Origin: Aphelocoma coerulescens
Lineage: Eukaryota > Chordata > Aves > Passeriformes > Corvidae
Length of the DNA stretch: 64,000 nt
Direction of reading: 5' to 3'
NCBI RefSeq assembly: GCF_041296385.1
Contig: NW_027183949.1
Span: 1,400,501-1,464,500, forward strand
Both the position numbers and the translations under genes were made by a program. Below are positions 1 to 10,216 of the stretch, piece after piece. Under the pieces are notes generated by a model. It saw only the letters and a list, made by a program, of their open reading frames with translations, did no database searches and had not been told where the DNA came from. Position 1 is the first letter of the stretch. The number at the start of each line of letters is the position of its first letter.

Positions 1-150
1 AGAGCAGGACGTGAGGAGGGAGACGTGCAGCCCCTGCGCGGTGCAGCGCTGCTCCCCGGCCGCTCGGCGTGGGCAGTGCGAGCGGCGGGGCCGTGCCCGG
101 CGCGGTGCCCTCGTCGGCAGGGCTGTTGCTGTTTTCTTGTCCGGTTTCAG
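1..150 (-). promoter_or_regulatory. CpG-rich tail of the preceding unit's kinase promoter
   Basis: This GC- and CpG-rich stretch is the same sequence as 23002-23151. There it forms the distal end of the CpG island upstream of the minus-strand kinase. The gene it would serve here lies to the left of the window. Confidence 0.5.
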
Positions 151-1686
151 GTGAAAATCGGAGACTGCCGATAGGAGGCTTCAAATAAAAGAATGGAAAC
201 ACTCTTTTTGCTGAGTTCTGATGCCGGTCCAATAGAGCAGCTAAGCTCTCAGCTGTTTGCCTCCTCCCTGCCAATCCAGCACTTTCAGCCTGGAACAAAG
301 GCCCTCTCTGCAAAGAAACTGCTGGCTGGTTTCCTTCTCCTGCTGTTCATTGACACAGGTAGAAAAGCAGACTAGTTTGGATGCTGAGTCTGTCCAAACG
401 GACAGTGAGCTTTGCCATGTGAAGCCAAGACACGGAGTCTTGAGCCCTGCGACAGTGTCATGGGAATCACCTTTGTTGCTGCTGCTGTCTATTGTCACTG
501 CTGAGGGTGCAGTCCCATGGGAGCACATGCCCTGTCTCTAGAAGCCAGAGCCGAGCAAGGCACTGGGCTCTAAAATCTTCCCTTGGCAGGCTTCTGGGGT
601 CTCCAGCATTGCTTTCAAAGCCAAACAGGGAGAAGGCAAGCTGTGTGTAGCTCTTGGTATTGTAGAGTGTCTCAAACTTGCTAAGTCCTAGGTGTTTGAG
701 GTAAGATCAGTTTGGAAGGACTGTGAGGTAGAACTAGTGCAAGACAGAAAAGGGGAGCATAGAAGGGAAGCAATTAATAGTATACGGGAACATCTTGGGT
801 TGTTTCTTTCCGTTTGCATGTCCCTTCTGGGAAGCTGTTTTGCTTTTGCAAGAATCTTGTCCACAGTGATGTTTGCTCTTTTCAAGACCCTTTCCTGGAG
901 ACCGAGCTGGAGCTCCTGTCACAAGATGTGCCATCACATGCAGCTTCTCTTGGCTTGCCACACTGTGCGTGCAGCAGGACTCTTGCAGCAAAGCAGGACC
1001 AAGGTTTTGAGAGCTTGACAACTTGTCCTTTCTCCTCCTGGTGGACTAGCGAGTTGTGCCGTGGGTAAGGTTTTCATCGTTACTGTTGTAGGCTAAGGAA
1101 ACAGGAGGAGGGGGTAGCAGCAATTGTTAGGCTGGCTGAATGGAGAGAAAGAATCTCCGGAGCCTGCAGCCAGAAGTGGAGAGCTGGGGGCTAATCCTTC
1201 CAAGCTCTCAGTGGACATCTTGCAAGTGAGCTGGACTGTGAAAATGGTCTGACAGAGGCAGTTGGTTTCTGAGTTCAGCGTAGATACTTGCACATCTGGT
1301 GCGTTGGTGCTCAAATCGAGAGTGCAATCGGTTCACAGGAAGCAGCAGAAGAAGCTGGAGCTCGCCGAGCAGGCGACTGAAAGAATCTGCAAAGGAGAAA
1401 TGCGGGAAATGACTTGGTGTACCTTGCCTGGAAGAAGGGTAGTTTTTTTGAATAATTCCTAATCCGTTCCCTTGGCTTTTGACTTTCCTAACAAGGCCAT
1501 TTGCATTCCCGATTCAGCACGAGTGAGAGGCCCGGGCTTACGGAAGTGCGCCAAAGATTCCTCCGCAGTGACGCTCAGGTGGAAAGAGGAGCGGGGCGCC
1601 TGAGCAGCCTCCGGGGAAGCATCCCGCGAGGTGCAATTTGCGCCGTGCTGGGAGAGGAGCAGGGGGAGAAGGATGGGCCTTGCGTA
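151..1686. other. No recognised gene
   Basis: Moderate GC sequence with only short open frames on both strands. None resembles a protein family I know. A 3' splice-site-like pyrimidine stretch ending in CAG lies near 150 on the plus strand, and 1620-1680 is GC-rich. I see no repeats here and cannot assign a function. Confidence 0.4.
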
Positions 1687-1713
1687 GCAGCAGCAGCAGC
1701 AGCAGCAGCAGCA
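1687..1713 (+). repeat. (GCA)9 microsatellite
   Basis: Nine perfect GCA triplets inside a GC-rich stretch. The tract has the same length in all three units (24688-24714 and 47689-47715). It reads as Ala, Ser or Gln by frame, but I see no real gene around it. Confidence 0.9.
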
Positions 1714-1942
1714 AGTTTGGGCCGCAGGACATTGGGCCTGCGCCGCTGCCCCACAATGGGCGGGCGTGTTCCCGGGGCTGCGGCCCTGGCACCGCGTCCA
1801 CTGAGCTGCCGACGCTGCGGGAGCTCCCCGGGCTGGGCTCGGGGTCCCGCTGGGACTGGGCAGCAGGCTGTGCTCTCACTGTGGTCAGCAGCAGCGGGAC
1901 GTACCTCTGGACATCCACGTCTCCTGCTGCTGGGAAGAAGCA

Positions 1943-2356
1943 ATGAAGCGAGTGCAGAAGTTCTGCTTCCTCTTTCTCCCGGTGGATTTTTTCGTTTCAT
2001 TCCACACTCCAGAGGCAATTTCTGTGCTGGCCTCTGGCAGCTGATTCTATTTCAAGAGCACCAGCAAAAGGGCTGTGTTTGAGCGCTGTGAATGTGGCCT
2101 GTATGGCTTTCATTCTCCTCGACTTTTTGCTTATAGACCTGTGAACATTTCAAGATCTGCTAATCAGGATGCCTGCAACAAAGCATCTGAATTCCCCATC
2201 AGAAAAGCACTGTGGCTAGCACCGATCAAAAGAGGCAATTGCAGTTTTTCAGATAAAATTCAAGTGGCAACCAGAAGAGGGGGAAGAGCAGCCATGATCT
2301 GTAATTCCCAAGGCAAACGCAAGAAAAGCCTCCTGCTGTCACCTGAGGATGAGTGA
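1943..2356 (+). pseudogene. PA-domain remnant, RNF128/RNF133/RNF148-like E3 ligase
   Basis: Family members are membrane E3 ubiquitin ligases with a signal peptide, a lumenal protease-associated (PA) domain, one membrane span and a cytosolic RING. One frame from the ATG at 1943 opens with a hydrophobic leader-like stretch (MKRVQKFCFLFLPV). It then meets an in-frame TGA at 2042-2044 and continues with ECGLYGFHSP-type and DACN motifs and the typical PA-domain core LAPIKRGNCSFSDKI followed by AAMICN. The frame ends at 2354-2356. I find no membrane span or RING-H2 cysteine/histidine pattern downstream. The premature stop and missing C-terminal half point to a decayed fragment. An alternative is a real PA exon whose partners lie elsewhere. 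The family call rests on motif recognition only. Confidence 0.5.
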
Positions 2357-2856
2357 AACGGTGCTGGGAACAGTGCTGGAACCGGATCCTTTCTTTCTCT
2401 GAAGGTTGCATCAGGGCAGCACAGCCGGGCTCTGAGGAATCAGGTCTGTTTGTGGCTGATTGTGTCTCTAGTCCAGAAATTCACCGGGAAAAACCTCTTG
2501 GGAAGCCGAGGCACAAGCAGGTGGGAAGGGGCTGGCGCTGCTGCTGCTCTTGGCCAGGAGCCCCGGCTGTGCCGGTACAGGGCCCACTGCGCGGTGGCTC
2601 CTGCTGCTGCCAGAGCTGGGCGGGTCTCAGGGACCGGGAATGGACACGGGGGACAGCAAAGGCTGTGGGGGGCTGCAGCGATGTTCACACATGGGCCAGC
2701 GCCAGCACAGAGCTTCAGCCCCGCAATTATCCCAGAGGGAAATGCTGGGGAAAGGCTCCATTTCAGCTTTCCTTTACTCATCACTGTGAAGTGACCAAAA
2801 TAAAAGGAGAACAAGCAGAGCCCGATCTCTTCTCCTTCGGAAGGAGTCCCATGCCT
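2357..2856. other. No recognised gene
   Basis: GC-rich stretch with short overlapping open frames on both strands and no recognisable domain. It separates the PA-domain remnant from the minisatellite stack. Confidence 0.4.
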
Positions 2857-3150
2857 TGGGCTGTGAGAGGCCATGAGGGGCTGTGAAGGGCTGTGAGGTG
2901 CCATGAGGGCTTGTTAGGGGCTGTGAAGGGTCATGAGGAGTCGTGAGGGGCCGTGAGGGGCCATGAGGGGCCATGAGGTGCTGTGAGGGGCCATGAGAGA
3001 TTGTTAGGGGCTGTGAAGGGTCATGAGGGGCCATGAACTGTGAGGGACTGTGAGCTGCCATGAGGGGCCCTGGGGAGCTGTGAGGGGCACCGAGGGGTCA
3101 TGAGGGGCTGTGAGGGGCCTTGAGGGGCCATAAGGGTCTCTTAGAGGCTG
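2857..3150 (+). repeat. 10-bp minisatellite (GGGCYRTGAG type)
   Basis: About 30 imperfect copies of a decamer that alternates between GGGCCATGAG and GGGCTGTGAG, with occasional variants such as TTGTTAGGGG. The array runs directly into the 37-bp repeat family on its right. Confidence 0.85.
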
Positions 3151-3165
3151 TTGGAGGCCAGGCGC

Positions 3166-3475
3166 CTCATGGAACCAAGGGTCAGTTATGACACTGTGCA
3201 AGCAAGGAGATCATGGTTGACAGTACAGAACTTCATGGAACCACAGGCCCATTGTTACACAGCAGGGCCGCAGAAGCAAGGAGATCATTGTGACACTACA
3301 CAACCTCATGGAATCAAGGCGTCCATGTTACGCTACTGAACCTCATGGAGCCAAGGGTCCATTGTGACACTGCGGACCCAAGGAGACTGTTGCTGACAGA
3401 ACGAAAGTTCATGGAACCAAAAGTCCATTGTGACATCGTGGGGCCTCATGGAAGCGTGGAGACCATTATGACACT
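3166..3475 (+). repeat. 37-bp satellite, first block
   Basis: Diverged tandem copies of a unit of about 37 bp with the recurring words CCTCATGGAACCAAGG and CCATTGTGACACTG. The same family resumes at 4312-5175, and a short reverse-complement patch lies at 11880-12052. Confidence 0.8.
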
Positions 3476-4311
3476 TTGTTACTATCTGATTTACACCCAG
3501 AAGGGCAAAGAAAACAAAATCTCTGAGTATAAAAAGGAAAGAACTTTGAAGGTTCAAAATATTCCCAGAGATGAGATTAAAACCAAACGAGATTAAATGT
3601 TGGTGCCAAAAAAATGGGTATCTGTTTATCTAATGGTAAGAGAGGCAAAGCGAAAGACGGAGAAAAGTAGAGAAGAGTTAGAAAAAGCCAAGGTTACTCT
3701 AAAAGCATAGGATAAGTCACCACCACACTGTGCTACCTTTGTTGCTGCTGAGACAGGGTGGGGGAAGTGGAGAAGTTTTTGCCTTTTTTTTTTTCTGCTG
3801 TTTGAAGCGTCTTATCTGCCTCTTCCCATCTCTGGAGCAGTTTGGCTGGAAAGCGGCGGCCCGTCCTCCGAGATGCAGGCTCCATGCTTGCAGCTGAACC
3901 TCGGTCCGCCTGGGACGAAGGAGCAGGGGTAGGGGTTGCACAGCTCACTCGGGATTTCAGTCCAGGGTGAAGGATTGGGGGGTTCTCCCCAGGCGGGCGG
4001 CGTCGGCTCCCGGAGGCCTCAGGGTGTCTCGTGGCTGGCGGTGGTGGTGGTGTGGGGAAAGGCAAAGGGCAGGGATTCTACCTTTCGCTTTCGCCTCCAC
4101 ATTTTGCACCAGTTTTGCCTTCCTTTTCATGGGCCTCAAGGCGGGCTATGCACGGCCCGTACGGCACGTAGTTTCCAGGCGTTCAAAAGTGATTATGATA
4201 AGCAGCCATAATGACGAAGCACTTTTGAAGCCTTTCTGGTGCTGAGCAGTGATAATGACAAAGCATTTTTTGGAGCCTTTCTCCTATGATTAGGCTCTTG
4301 CACACTTCAGA
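3476..4311. other. Unidentified spacer between satellite blocks
   Basis: Starts with a purine-rich, A-rich stretch (3490-3720), then an 11-base T-run at 3784-3794 and GC-rich sequence near 3840-4060. At about 4196-4287 a segment of roughly 45 bp with the words ATAATGAC, AAAGCA and AGCCTTTCT is present twice in tandem. No gene recognised. Confidence 0.45.
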
Positions 4312-5175
4312 ACCAAAAGGCCATTGTGACACCGCAGGGCCTTGTATAACCAAGGGGTCATTGTAGCACGGCAGGGCCTCGTGGAATCAAGGGGATCGCA
4401 GTGACACTGTGGGGCTCCATGAGGCCACGGGGCCATTCTGACTGTGTGGAAGCAAGGATACCATTGTTACGCTACGGGGCATCACGGAACCAAGGAGGCC
4501 ATTGTGAAGCAGCGGGGGAACCCGCTGAGACTATTATGACACTTCAAGGCCTTGTGACACTGAAGGGCCATTGTGGACCTGCAGGGCCTCGTGGAACCAA
4601 TGAGACCATTGTGACATCACAGGGCCTCATGGGAGCCAGGGGCCATTGTGACACAGCCAGGCCTCATAGAACCAAGGGGCCCTTGGGACACTGCGTGGCA
4701 CCATGGGGCCAAGGAGACCACTGTGACACTACAGGGCACCACGGAACTAAGAACTACGTAACAGTAAGAGGCCCAATGGAATCAAGGGGCCATTGTGACA
4801 CCACAGGGCCTCATAGAACCAAGGAAACCATTGTGACACTGCAAGGTCTCATGGAAGCAAAGGGCCAGTGTGACACAGCCAGGCCTTGTGGAACCAAGGG
4901 GCCACTGTGATCCTGAGGAGCCCAATAGAACCAAGGAGCCATTGTGACACTGCAGGACCTTATGGAATCATGGAGACCACTGTGACACTCTGTGACCTCA
5001 TGGAACCAGTGGGCCATAGTGTTATTTTGCAGCCCCATGGAAGCAAGGAAACCGTTTGGACACAGCAAGGCCTCATGGAAGCAAGGGGCCTTTGTGCTGC
5101 TGTAGAGCCAAGGAGACCACTGTGATATTGCTGGGCCTCAGGGGAACAAAATTGTGATGCTGCAGGGCCCCAAGG
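4312..5175 (+). repeat. 37-bp satellite, main block
   Basis: Roughly 23 imperfect copies of the unit built from CCAAGGGGCCATTG, TGACACTGCAGGGCC and TCATGGAA. Individual units differ by substitutions and small indels, so the array itself is old, although it is unchanged between amplicon units. Confidence 0.85.
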
Positions 5176-5205
5176 ATCCAAAGAACATGGAACAGGACTG
5201 GTTGG

Positions 5206-6105
5206 CTTGGCCTCCTGGGGCCACCTGCCTGGTCCGGCTGACCTTGGCATGTTGAGGGTTGCTTCTCATCTGCCCCTGAAATGCTGGAGTTCCTTGCTTT
5301 CCTTTCTGTGGGAAAGAACTGTCCTTCTCCTCCAGGGACCCATGGCTGAAATTAGGATTCTACCTCCAAATTTGATTCTATCCGAGGATTGTTCCCATGT
5401 GAAACCTGCCAGGACAGACAGCTCAGGCTGGCCTTGGCCTCTTAGGGGCCACCTCTCATCTGCCTTCAAAACACGGGGGGGCTGTGCTTTTCTTCCCATG
5501 GAAAAAAACATCTTTCAAGTCCAGCCATCCATGGCCAAAACTGGGAATCCACCTCTGAAATTCCATCTATCCAAGGAATAGCTCCCAGACAAAAGCTGCC
5601 AGGAATGTCCAGCTTCCCTTGCATTCCTGAGGGCCAGCTCTCATCTGCCTTTGAAACACTGGGGCTCCTCACTTTTCTGCCAATGGAAAAGAACTGTCCT
5701 TCTTGGCCAGACGTCCATGGACAAAACTGGGATTTGGCCTCCCAAATTCCCTCTATCCAAGGACCGCTCCAAGACAAAAGCTGCCAAGACAAACAGGTCT
5801 GGCTGGCCTTGGCCTCCTTGAGCCACCACTAATCAGCCTTTGAAACCCTGGGGCTCTGCCCTTTCCTTCCTGGGGAGAAGAGCTGTCATTCCGGTCCAGG
5901 CACCCACAGCTGAAATGGAACTCCACCTCCAAAACTCCCCATATGTCCAAGGGTTGCTTTCAGACAGAAGCTGCAAGGACAGACAGGTCTGGCTTGCCTT
6001 GGCCTCTGGTGGCTGCCTCTCATCTGCCTTCAGAACACTGGGGTTCTGTGGTTTCCTTCCTGTAGAAAAGAACCGACCTTCTTGTCCAGGTGCCCGTGGC
6101 CTCAA
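5206..6105 (+). repeat. 190-bp satellite, about 4.5 copies
   Basis: Tandem copies marked by CTTGGCCTC-like words at about 5206, 5433, 5618, 5808 and 5998. Spacings are therefore 227, 185, 190 and 190 bp. Each unit also has CATCTGCCTT(C/T)(A/G)AA, a GAAAAGAACTGTCCTTC-like word and CCATGG(A/C) in the same order. Copies are clearly diverged from each other. The last copy is partial. Confidence 0.85.
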
Positions 6106-9053
6106 GCACATGATCACTACATAGGGACAAAGGGGCTCTGTGCTCAGTGGAGTGGAGCCTGAGGACAGTGGAGGAGAGTCCTGGGAGGGCTTGAAGGGTG
6201 GTTTCAGAGATGGTGGATCCTTTTGACATAGTAGAGAACAGCCGGCAAAAGAAAGAATTAATGCAAAGGGCAGGTGGGGAGGTCCAGACTGGACACAAGG
6301 AGAAAGGAATTTCTCTCCCAGGGCAGTGCTGTGGTGCCACGTGTCCCCCAGAAGGAGTCTGGAGCAGCCCAAGGCTTTGCGTGCCAAGGCAGAGCCAGGC
6401 AGGCCGCAGAGCCATCAGCAAAGGAAGGGGCCGGGGAGGTGGGGCAGCCGGGGGGATGAGGACAGCCTGCAGGGACAGAGACACAGGGCACGGACACTGT
6501 AGGACAGCCTGGGCCGGAGAGGGCAGAGGGATGTGCAGAAGCTGCAAGGCCCTGACAGAGGCAACTTCTGCAGCACTTTGGCCAGGGCTGCTGTCCCTGC
6601 CCCTGGGGCCAGTTGGGAGACAAGTGACCCTTGCAGCCCTGGGGCCTCATTGCCTCTTTTTTCCTGCTCAGCAGCCTGGCAGGGGGCACCCCATGGTCCT
6701 GCCCTTGGCATTGCACATGCCCACATCCCAGTGCCCCGGGAAGAGTCCCGAGCAATGAGGGAGGGACAGGATCTGCCTTTCCGGCAGCTGGGGCACTGCC
6801 TGCAGCCAGCCCGGGCACGGCACAGAGGCACAGAGGGGTTCCATCAGTTAGGGCTGGGAAGATGCTGACAAGTGACCGGGGGAGAATCATTCCCAGCCCT
6901 TGACACAGGAAGCCTCTGGCTGCAGGACAAAGCAGCTGCAGTTCCTGAAATGATCTCCTCAAGCTGGAACATACCACTGACTGTGGATTCAGGAAGTACA
7001 TTCTCTGAGTATCCCTGGTGTAGAACATGAGGACATGCTCAGGGCTTAGGCTCAGTCCAGTAATATTTCCAAGACAAGCCTTTCTATAAAGATGAAATTT
7101 CCTGAGAGTGTTTTCCGTTTCCTACTCTTGCGGAATGGGAGGGGGGGAAGTGATAAAGGAATTCTTCATTTTTAAGAGTCCCTAAGGCATGGGAAGTGTA
7201 ACTTGAGTGCTCTGCAGGAGTTTCCTAAAGTGCTTTCAAGGCACTCCTCTGCCCATGGAGAGCACCGGCATCACCTTTGCTGGACCCGCCAGGCTTAGTC
7301 TGACCTGTCCTTTCTCCCACCTGCAAACAGAACCTGTCCCCAGCCAGTGCCCTGCAAACAGGCAGGTTTCTGTAGGGCCAAGGAGAGTGCACAGAGATAT
7401 GGGGTCTGTGAGTGCTGGCAGGAAGAGATCAGGCACAGGGAAACATCTCCAGGAGGAAGATCTTCAGCACGCAGAGAGAAGATCAGGCAATGAGAGAAAA
7501 CAAAAGGCAGAAATGTTGTGGCACGGAGAGCTTAGAGACCTCCACAGGATGCCCTCGAGTGCAGCCCCTCCCTCTGAACAAGCCCCCTCCCCTCCTCTCT
7601 CCCTCAGCCAAGCCTCTGCCCTCAGGGCCGGGGCTCCAAGGCGTGAAGCCCCTCCTGTGCAGGCAGAGCTGCAGCAGAGCTGTGGGGCAGCTCTGCGGTC
7701 CCGGGCCCAGTTCCCTCTGCAGAGCACAGGGCCGGGAGCATCTGCCTGGCACTGGGGGGCTCTGGGAGGGGGCACAGCTGGCTCAGCTGGCTCAGGGTGA
7801 CGCTGTCCCCAGTGCCCGGCTGTGGGCAATGCAGCCAGGGAAGGAGCTCCATCTCCCTACATCCAATGCCATCATTAGGACACTTGGCTTTCTTCTTGAG
7901 GATTCCCCCTAAGCTCGGAGCTTCCCTCCAGGACGCAAACAGGTCGTGTAGCATCTTTGTGTTACCTGAAAGCCCCACAGTGAGACACAGAAGTTTGATG
8001 ATGGACAAAGTGCTGTTGGCTTGGTGCAATGAGCCATGTGTGTATTTGGCTACCAATGTGGGGCTGAGACCTCGAGAAGGGGATGGACATTTGATGGGCT
8101 GTGGTGGATCGATCTGCTCTCAGCAGTGTTGGGATGGTTTCTAAGGGAAATATGGGAGGGTGATTATCCTCTGTCTGACAAGGGTGAAAGCCCAGAGGAT
8201 CTTGGAACAGGACAGAGTGACAGAGCACCTCCCCTCACTCTCCACTCACCGCCTTGCCTCACAGAACTCGCTCTATTCTCCCCGAGGGCAGCAGCAATGC
8301 TGAGTGTTTCTGACATCCAAAACCAGTCAGCCGGGGAGATGAAGAGGAGCTGTAAAAACCTCTAGAACACTTTAACAGCTTTTGCCATTCCTGTTCTTGG
8401 GCCCTGGGAGTGCCCTTGTGTTAGCTGGGGTTTCAAAGTGTAACACCAGGACAGGTGGCTGTCCCCCTCCCACTTCTGCACAGCAAGGCTGAATTATAAA
8501 ACCCCCCGGAGCAATTGCCCTGAAACTCATGTCGCACGCAGCCAGCACCAAGCAGGGCTGCGGCTGGAGCTGAAGGAAGATCTGCTAGAAAAACAGAAGG
8601 GTGTTGTCGGTGATGGAACACGGACTTCGCCGGCCGCATGCAAAGCCAAATTTCCTCGCACGAGTCACATCTTTATATACTGTTCCAAACCCACAGTTCA
8701 GCAGCTACAAACTTCAGCTTCTAAGGTTATATGTTTTACATCTCCAAGGGCTACAGATTACCATCTCCTCGCCCAATCTCCCGTTAACTATCCTACTCTT
8801 TGTCTCGCCTCTTGCTCTTTGTCTCGCCTCCTGCCAGACGCGGCCCCGGCCCGCCCCGTCTCTCGTCTCTCGCAAGGCCCCCCCAGGCCAGCCAAAGCCG
8901 TTCTCCGTGGCGACACTCTGAATCCCCATAAGGTGTCAGTGTGTGACAGGAGAAGCATTTGTGGGACATGGCTTTGATTTGGCTGAGAGCCGTTTCCCTT
9001 AAGCTGTCACTGACTTTTCTCCATGAACAGGTCCCCATGTCCACACACAGCCA
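6106..9053. other. No recognised gene; 5' flank of the receptor pseudogene
   Basis: Mixed GC-rich sequence with short open frames on both strands and no recognisable protein domain. It holds one candidate minus-strand TATA box (listed separately at 8671). A short pyrimidine stretch ending in ATGAACAG near 9030 looks like the 3' splice site often found just before olfactory receptor coding exons. Confidence 0.35.
8671..8679 (-). promoter_or_regulatory. Candidate TATA box, possibly of a solo LTR
   Basis: On the minus strand TATATAAAG lies downstream of a GC-rich stretch with two GGCGAGACAAAGAG-like repeats (8795-8835) and upstream of a CpG-bearing region. This layout is LTR-like, with TG near 8919 on the minus strand. 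I found no convincing end repeats or target-site duplication, so an LTR is only a guess. Confidence 0.3.
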
Positions 9054-9404
9054 ATGTCCAACAGCAGCTCCATCAGCCCCTTTCTCCTGCTGCCATTGGC
9101 AGACACGCGGCAGCTGCAGCTCCTGCACTTCAGTCTCTTCCTGGGCATCTCCCTGGCTGCCCTCCTGGGCAGCGGCCTCATCATCAGCGCCGGAGCCTGC
9201 GGCCAGCACCTGCACAGCCCCATGTTCTTCTTCCTGCTGACCCTTGCCCTCACCGACCTGGGCTCCATCTGCACCACTGTCCCCAAAGCCATGCACAATT
9301 CCATTTTGGGACACCACAACCACCTCCTACGCAGGAGGTGCTGCACAGCCCCTTTCTCTTTCTCTTTCTCCTTCTCTCTTTCTCCTTCTCTTTCTCTTTC
9401 TCCT

Positions 9405-9437
<33 letters not shown>

Positions 9438-10216
9438 TTCTCTCTTCCTCTTCCTCTTCCTCTTCCTCTTCCTCTTCCTCTTCCTCTTCCTCTTCTCTCT
9501 TTCTCTCTTTCTCTCTTTCTCTCTTTCTCTCTTTTTCTCTCTTTCTCTTTCTCTCTCTCTTCCTCTTTTTCATTTCAGCGGAGTTTTCCCTCCTCGCCGC
9601 CGTCGAGTGCTACGACCGCTACGTGTCCCTCTGCAAACCCCTGCACTACGGGACCCTCCTGGGCAGCAGAGCTTGTGCTCACATGGCAGCAGCTGCCTGG
9701 GCCAGTGGCTTTCTCAATGCTCTGCTGCACACGGCCACTACATTTTCCCTGCCCCTGTGCCAGGGCAGTGCCCTGGGCCAGTTCTTGGGTGAAATCCCAC
9801 AGTTCCTCAAGCTCTCCTGCTCACACTGCCACCTCAGGGAACTCGGGCTTGTTGTGTTTTCCATCTGTTTAACTTTTGGTTCATTTGTGTTCCTTCTTTT
9901 CTCCTATGTGCAGATCTTCAGGGCTGTGCTGAGGATCCCCTCTGAGCAGGGATGGCACAAAACCTTTTGCACGTGCCTCCCTCACCTGGCCATGGTCTCC
10001 CTGTTCCTCAGCACTGGCTTTGTTGCCTGCTTGAAGCCCCCCTCCAGGTCCTCCCCATCCCTGGACCTGGCACTGCCAGTTCTGTACTCGGTGCTGCCTC
10101 CAGCCCTGAAGTCCCTCATCTACAGCCTGAGGAACCAGGAGCTCAAGGATGCCCTGAGGAAAATGATGACTGGATGCTTTCCAGAAGCAAAAACCTGCCT
10201 GTTTTCAGCTCCATAG
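9054..10216 (+). pseudogene. Olfactory receptor pseudogene, family 14-like
   Basis: Seven-helix odorant receptor, normally a single coding exon of about 310 codons. The ATG at 9054 opens MSNSSSIS (N-glycosylation site), then TM1 with LLGSGLIISA, PMFFFLLTLALTDLG of TM2, and VPKAMHNS. Near 9301-9309 the frame shifts by one base, so that WDTTTTSYAGG is read in the next frame. A 220-bp CT-rich tract then replaces the start of TM3. The rest is in the third frame: CYDRYVSLCKPLHY (TM3/loop 2), HKTFCTCLPHL (TM6) and PPALKSLIYSLRNQEL (TM7), where the usual NP of NPLIYSLRN is KS. The stop is at 10214-10216. Two frame changes and the lost TM3 start make a working receptor very unlikely. Family 14 is my recognition of the avian type and was not checked by alignment. 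Confidence 0.9.
9350..9570 (+). repeat. CT-rich microsatellite inside the receptor pseudogene
   Basis: About 220 bp of almost pure pyrimidine: CTTTCT and CTCTTT words, then a run of CTTCCT hexamers near 9446-9494, then CTCTTT again. It ends in TTTTTCATTTCAG at 9566-9578, a strong-looking 3' splice-site sequence. The tract interrupts TM3 coding sequence. Confidence 0.95.

Noticed and set aside
3166..5175. CRISPR-like array
   Set aside because: Units are imperfect and contiguous with no unique spacers, and the DNA is vertebrate.
5206..6105. Equating the 190-bp repeat with a known 191-bp songbird centromeric satellite
   Set aside because: Only the length is similar. I could not compare sequences, and length alone is not evidence.
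9250..9573. Glu/Lys/Arg-rich minus-strand frame
   Set aside because: Pure product of the CT microsatellite read in antisense.
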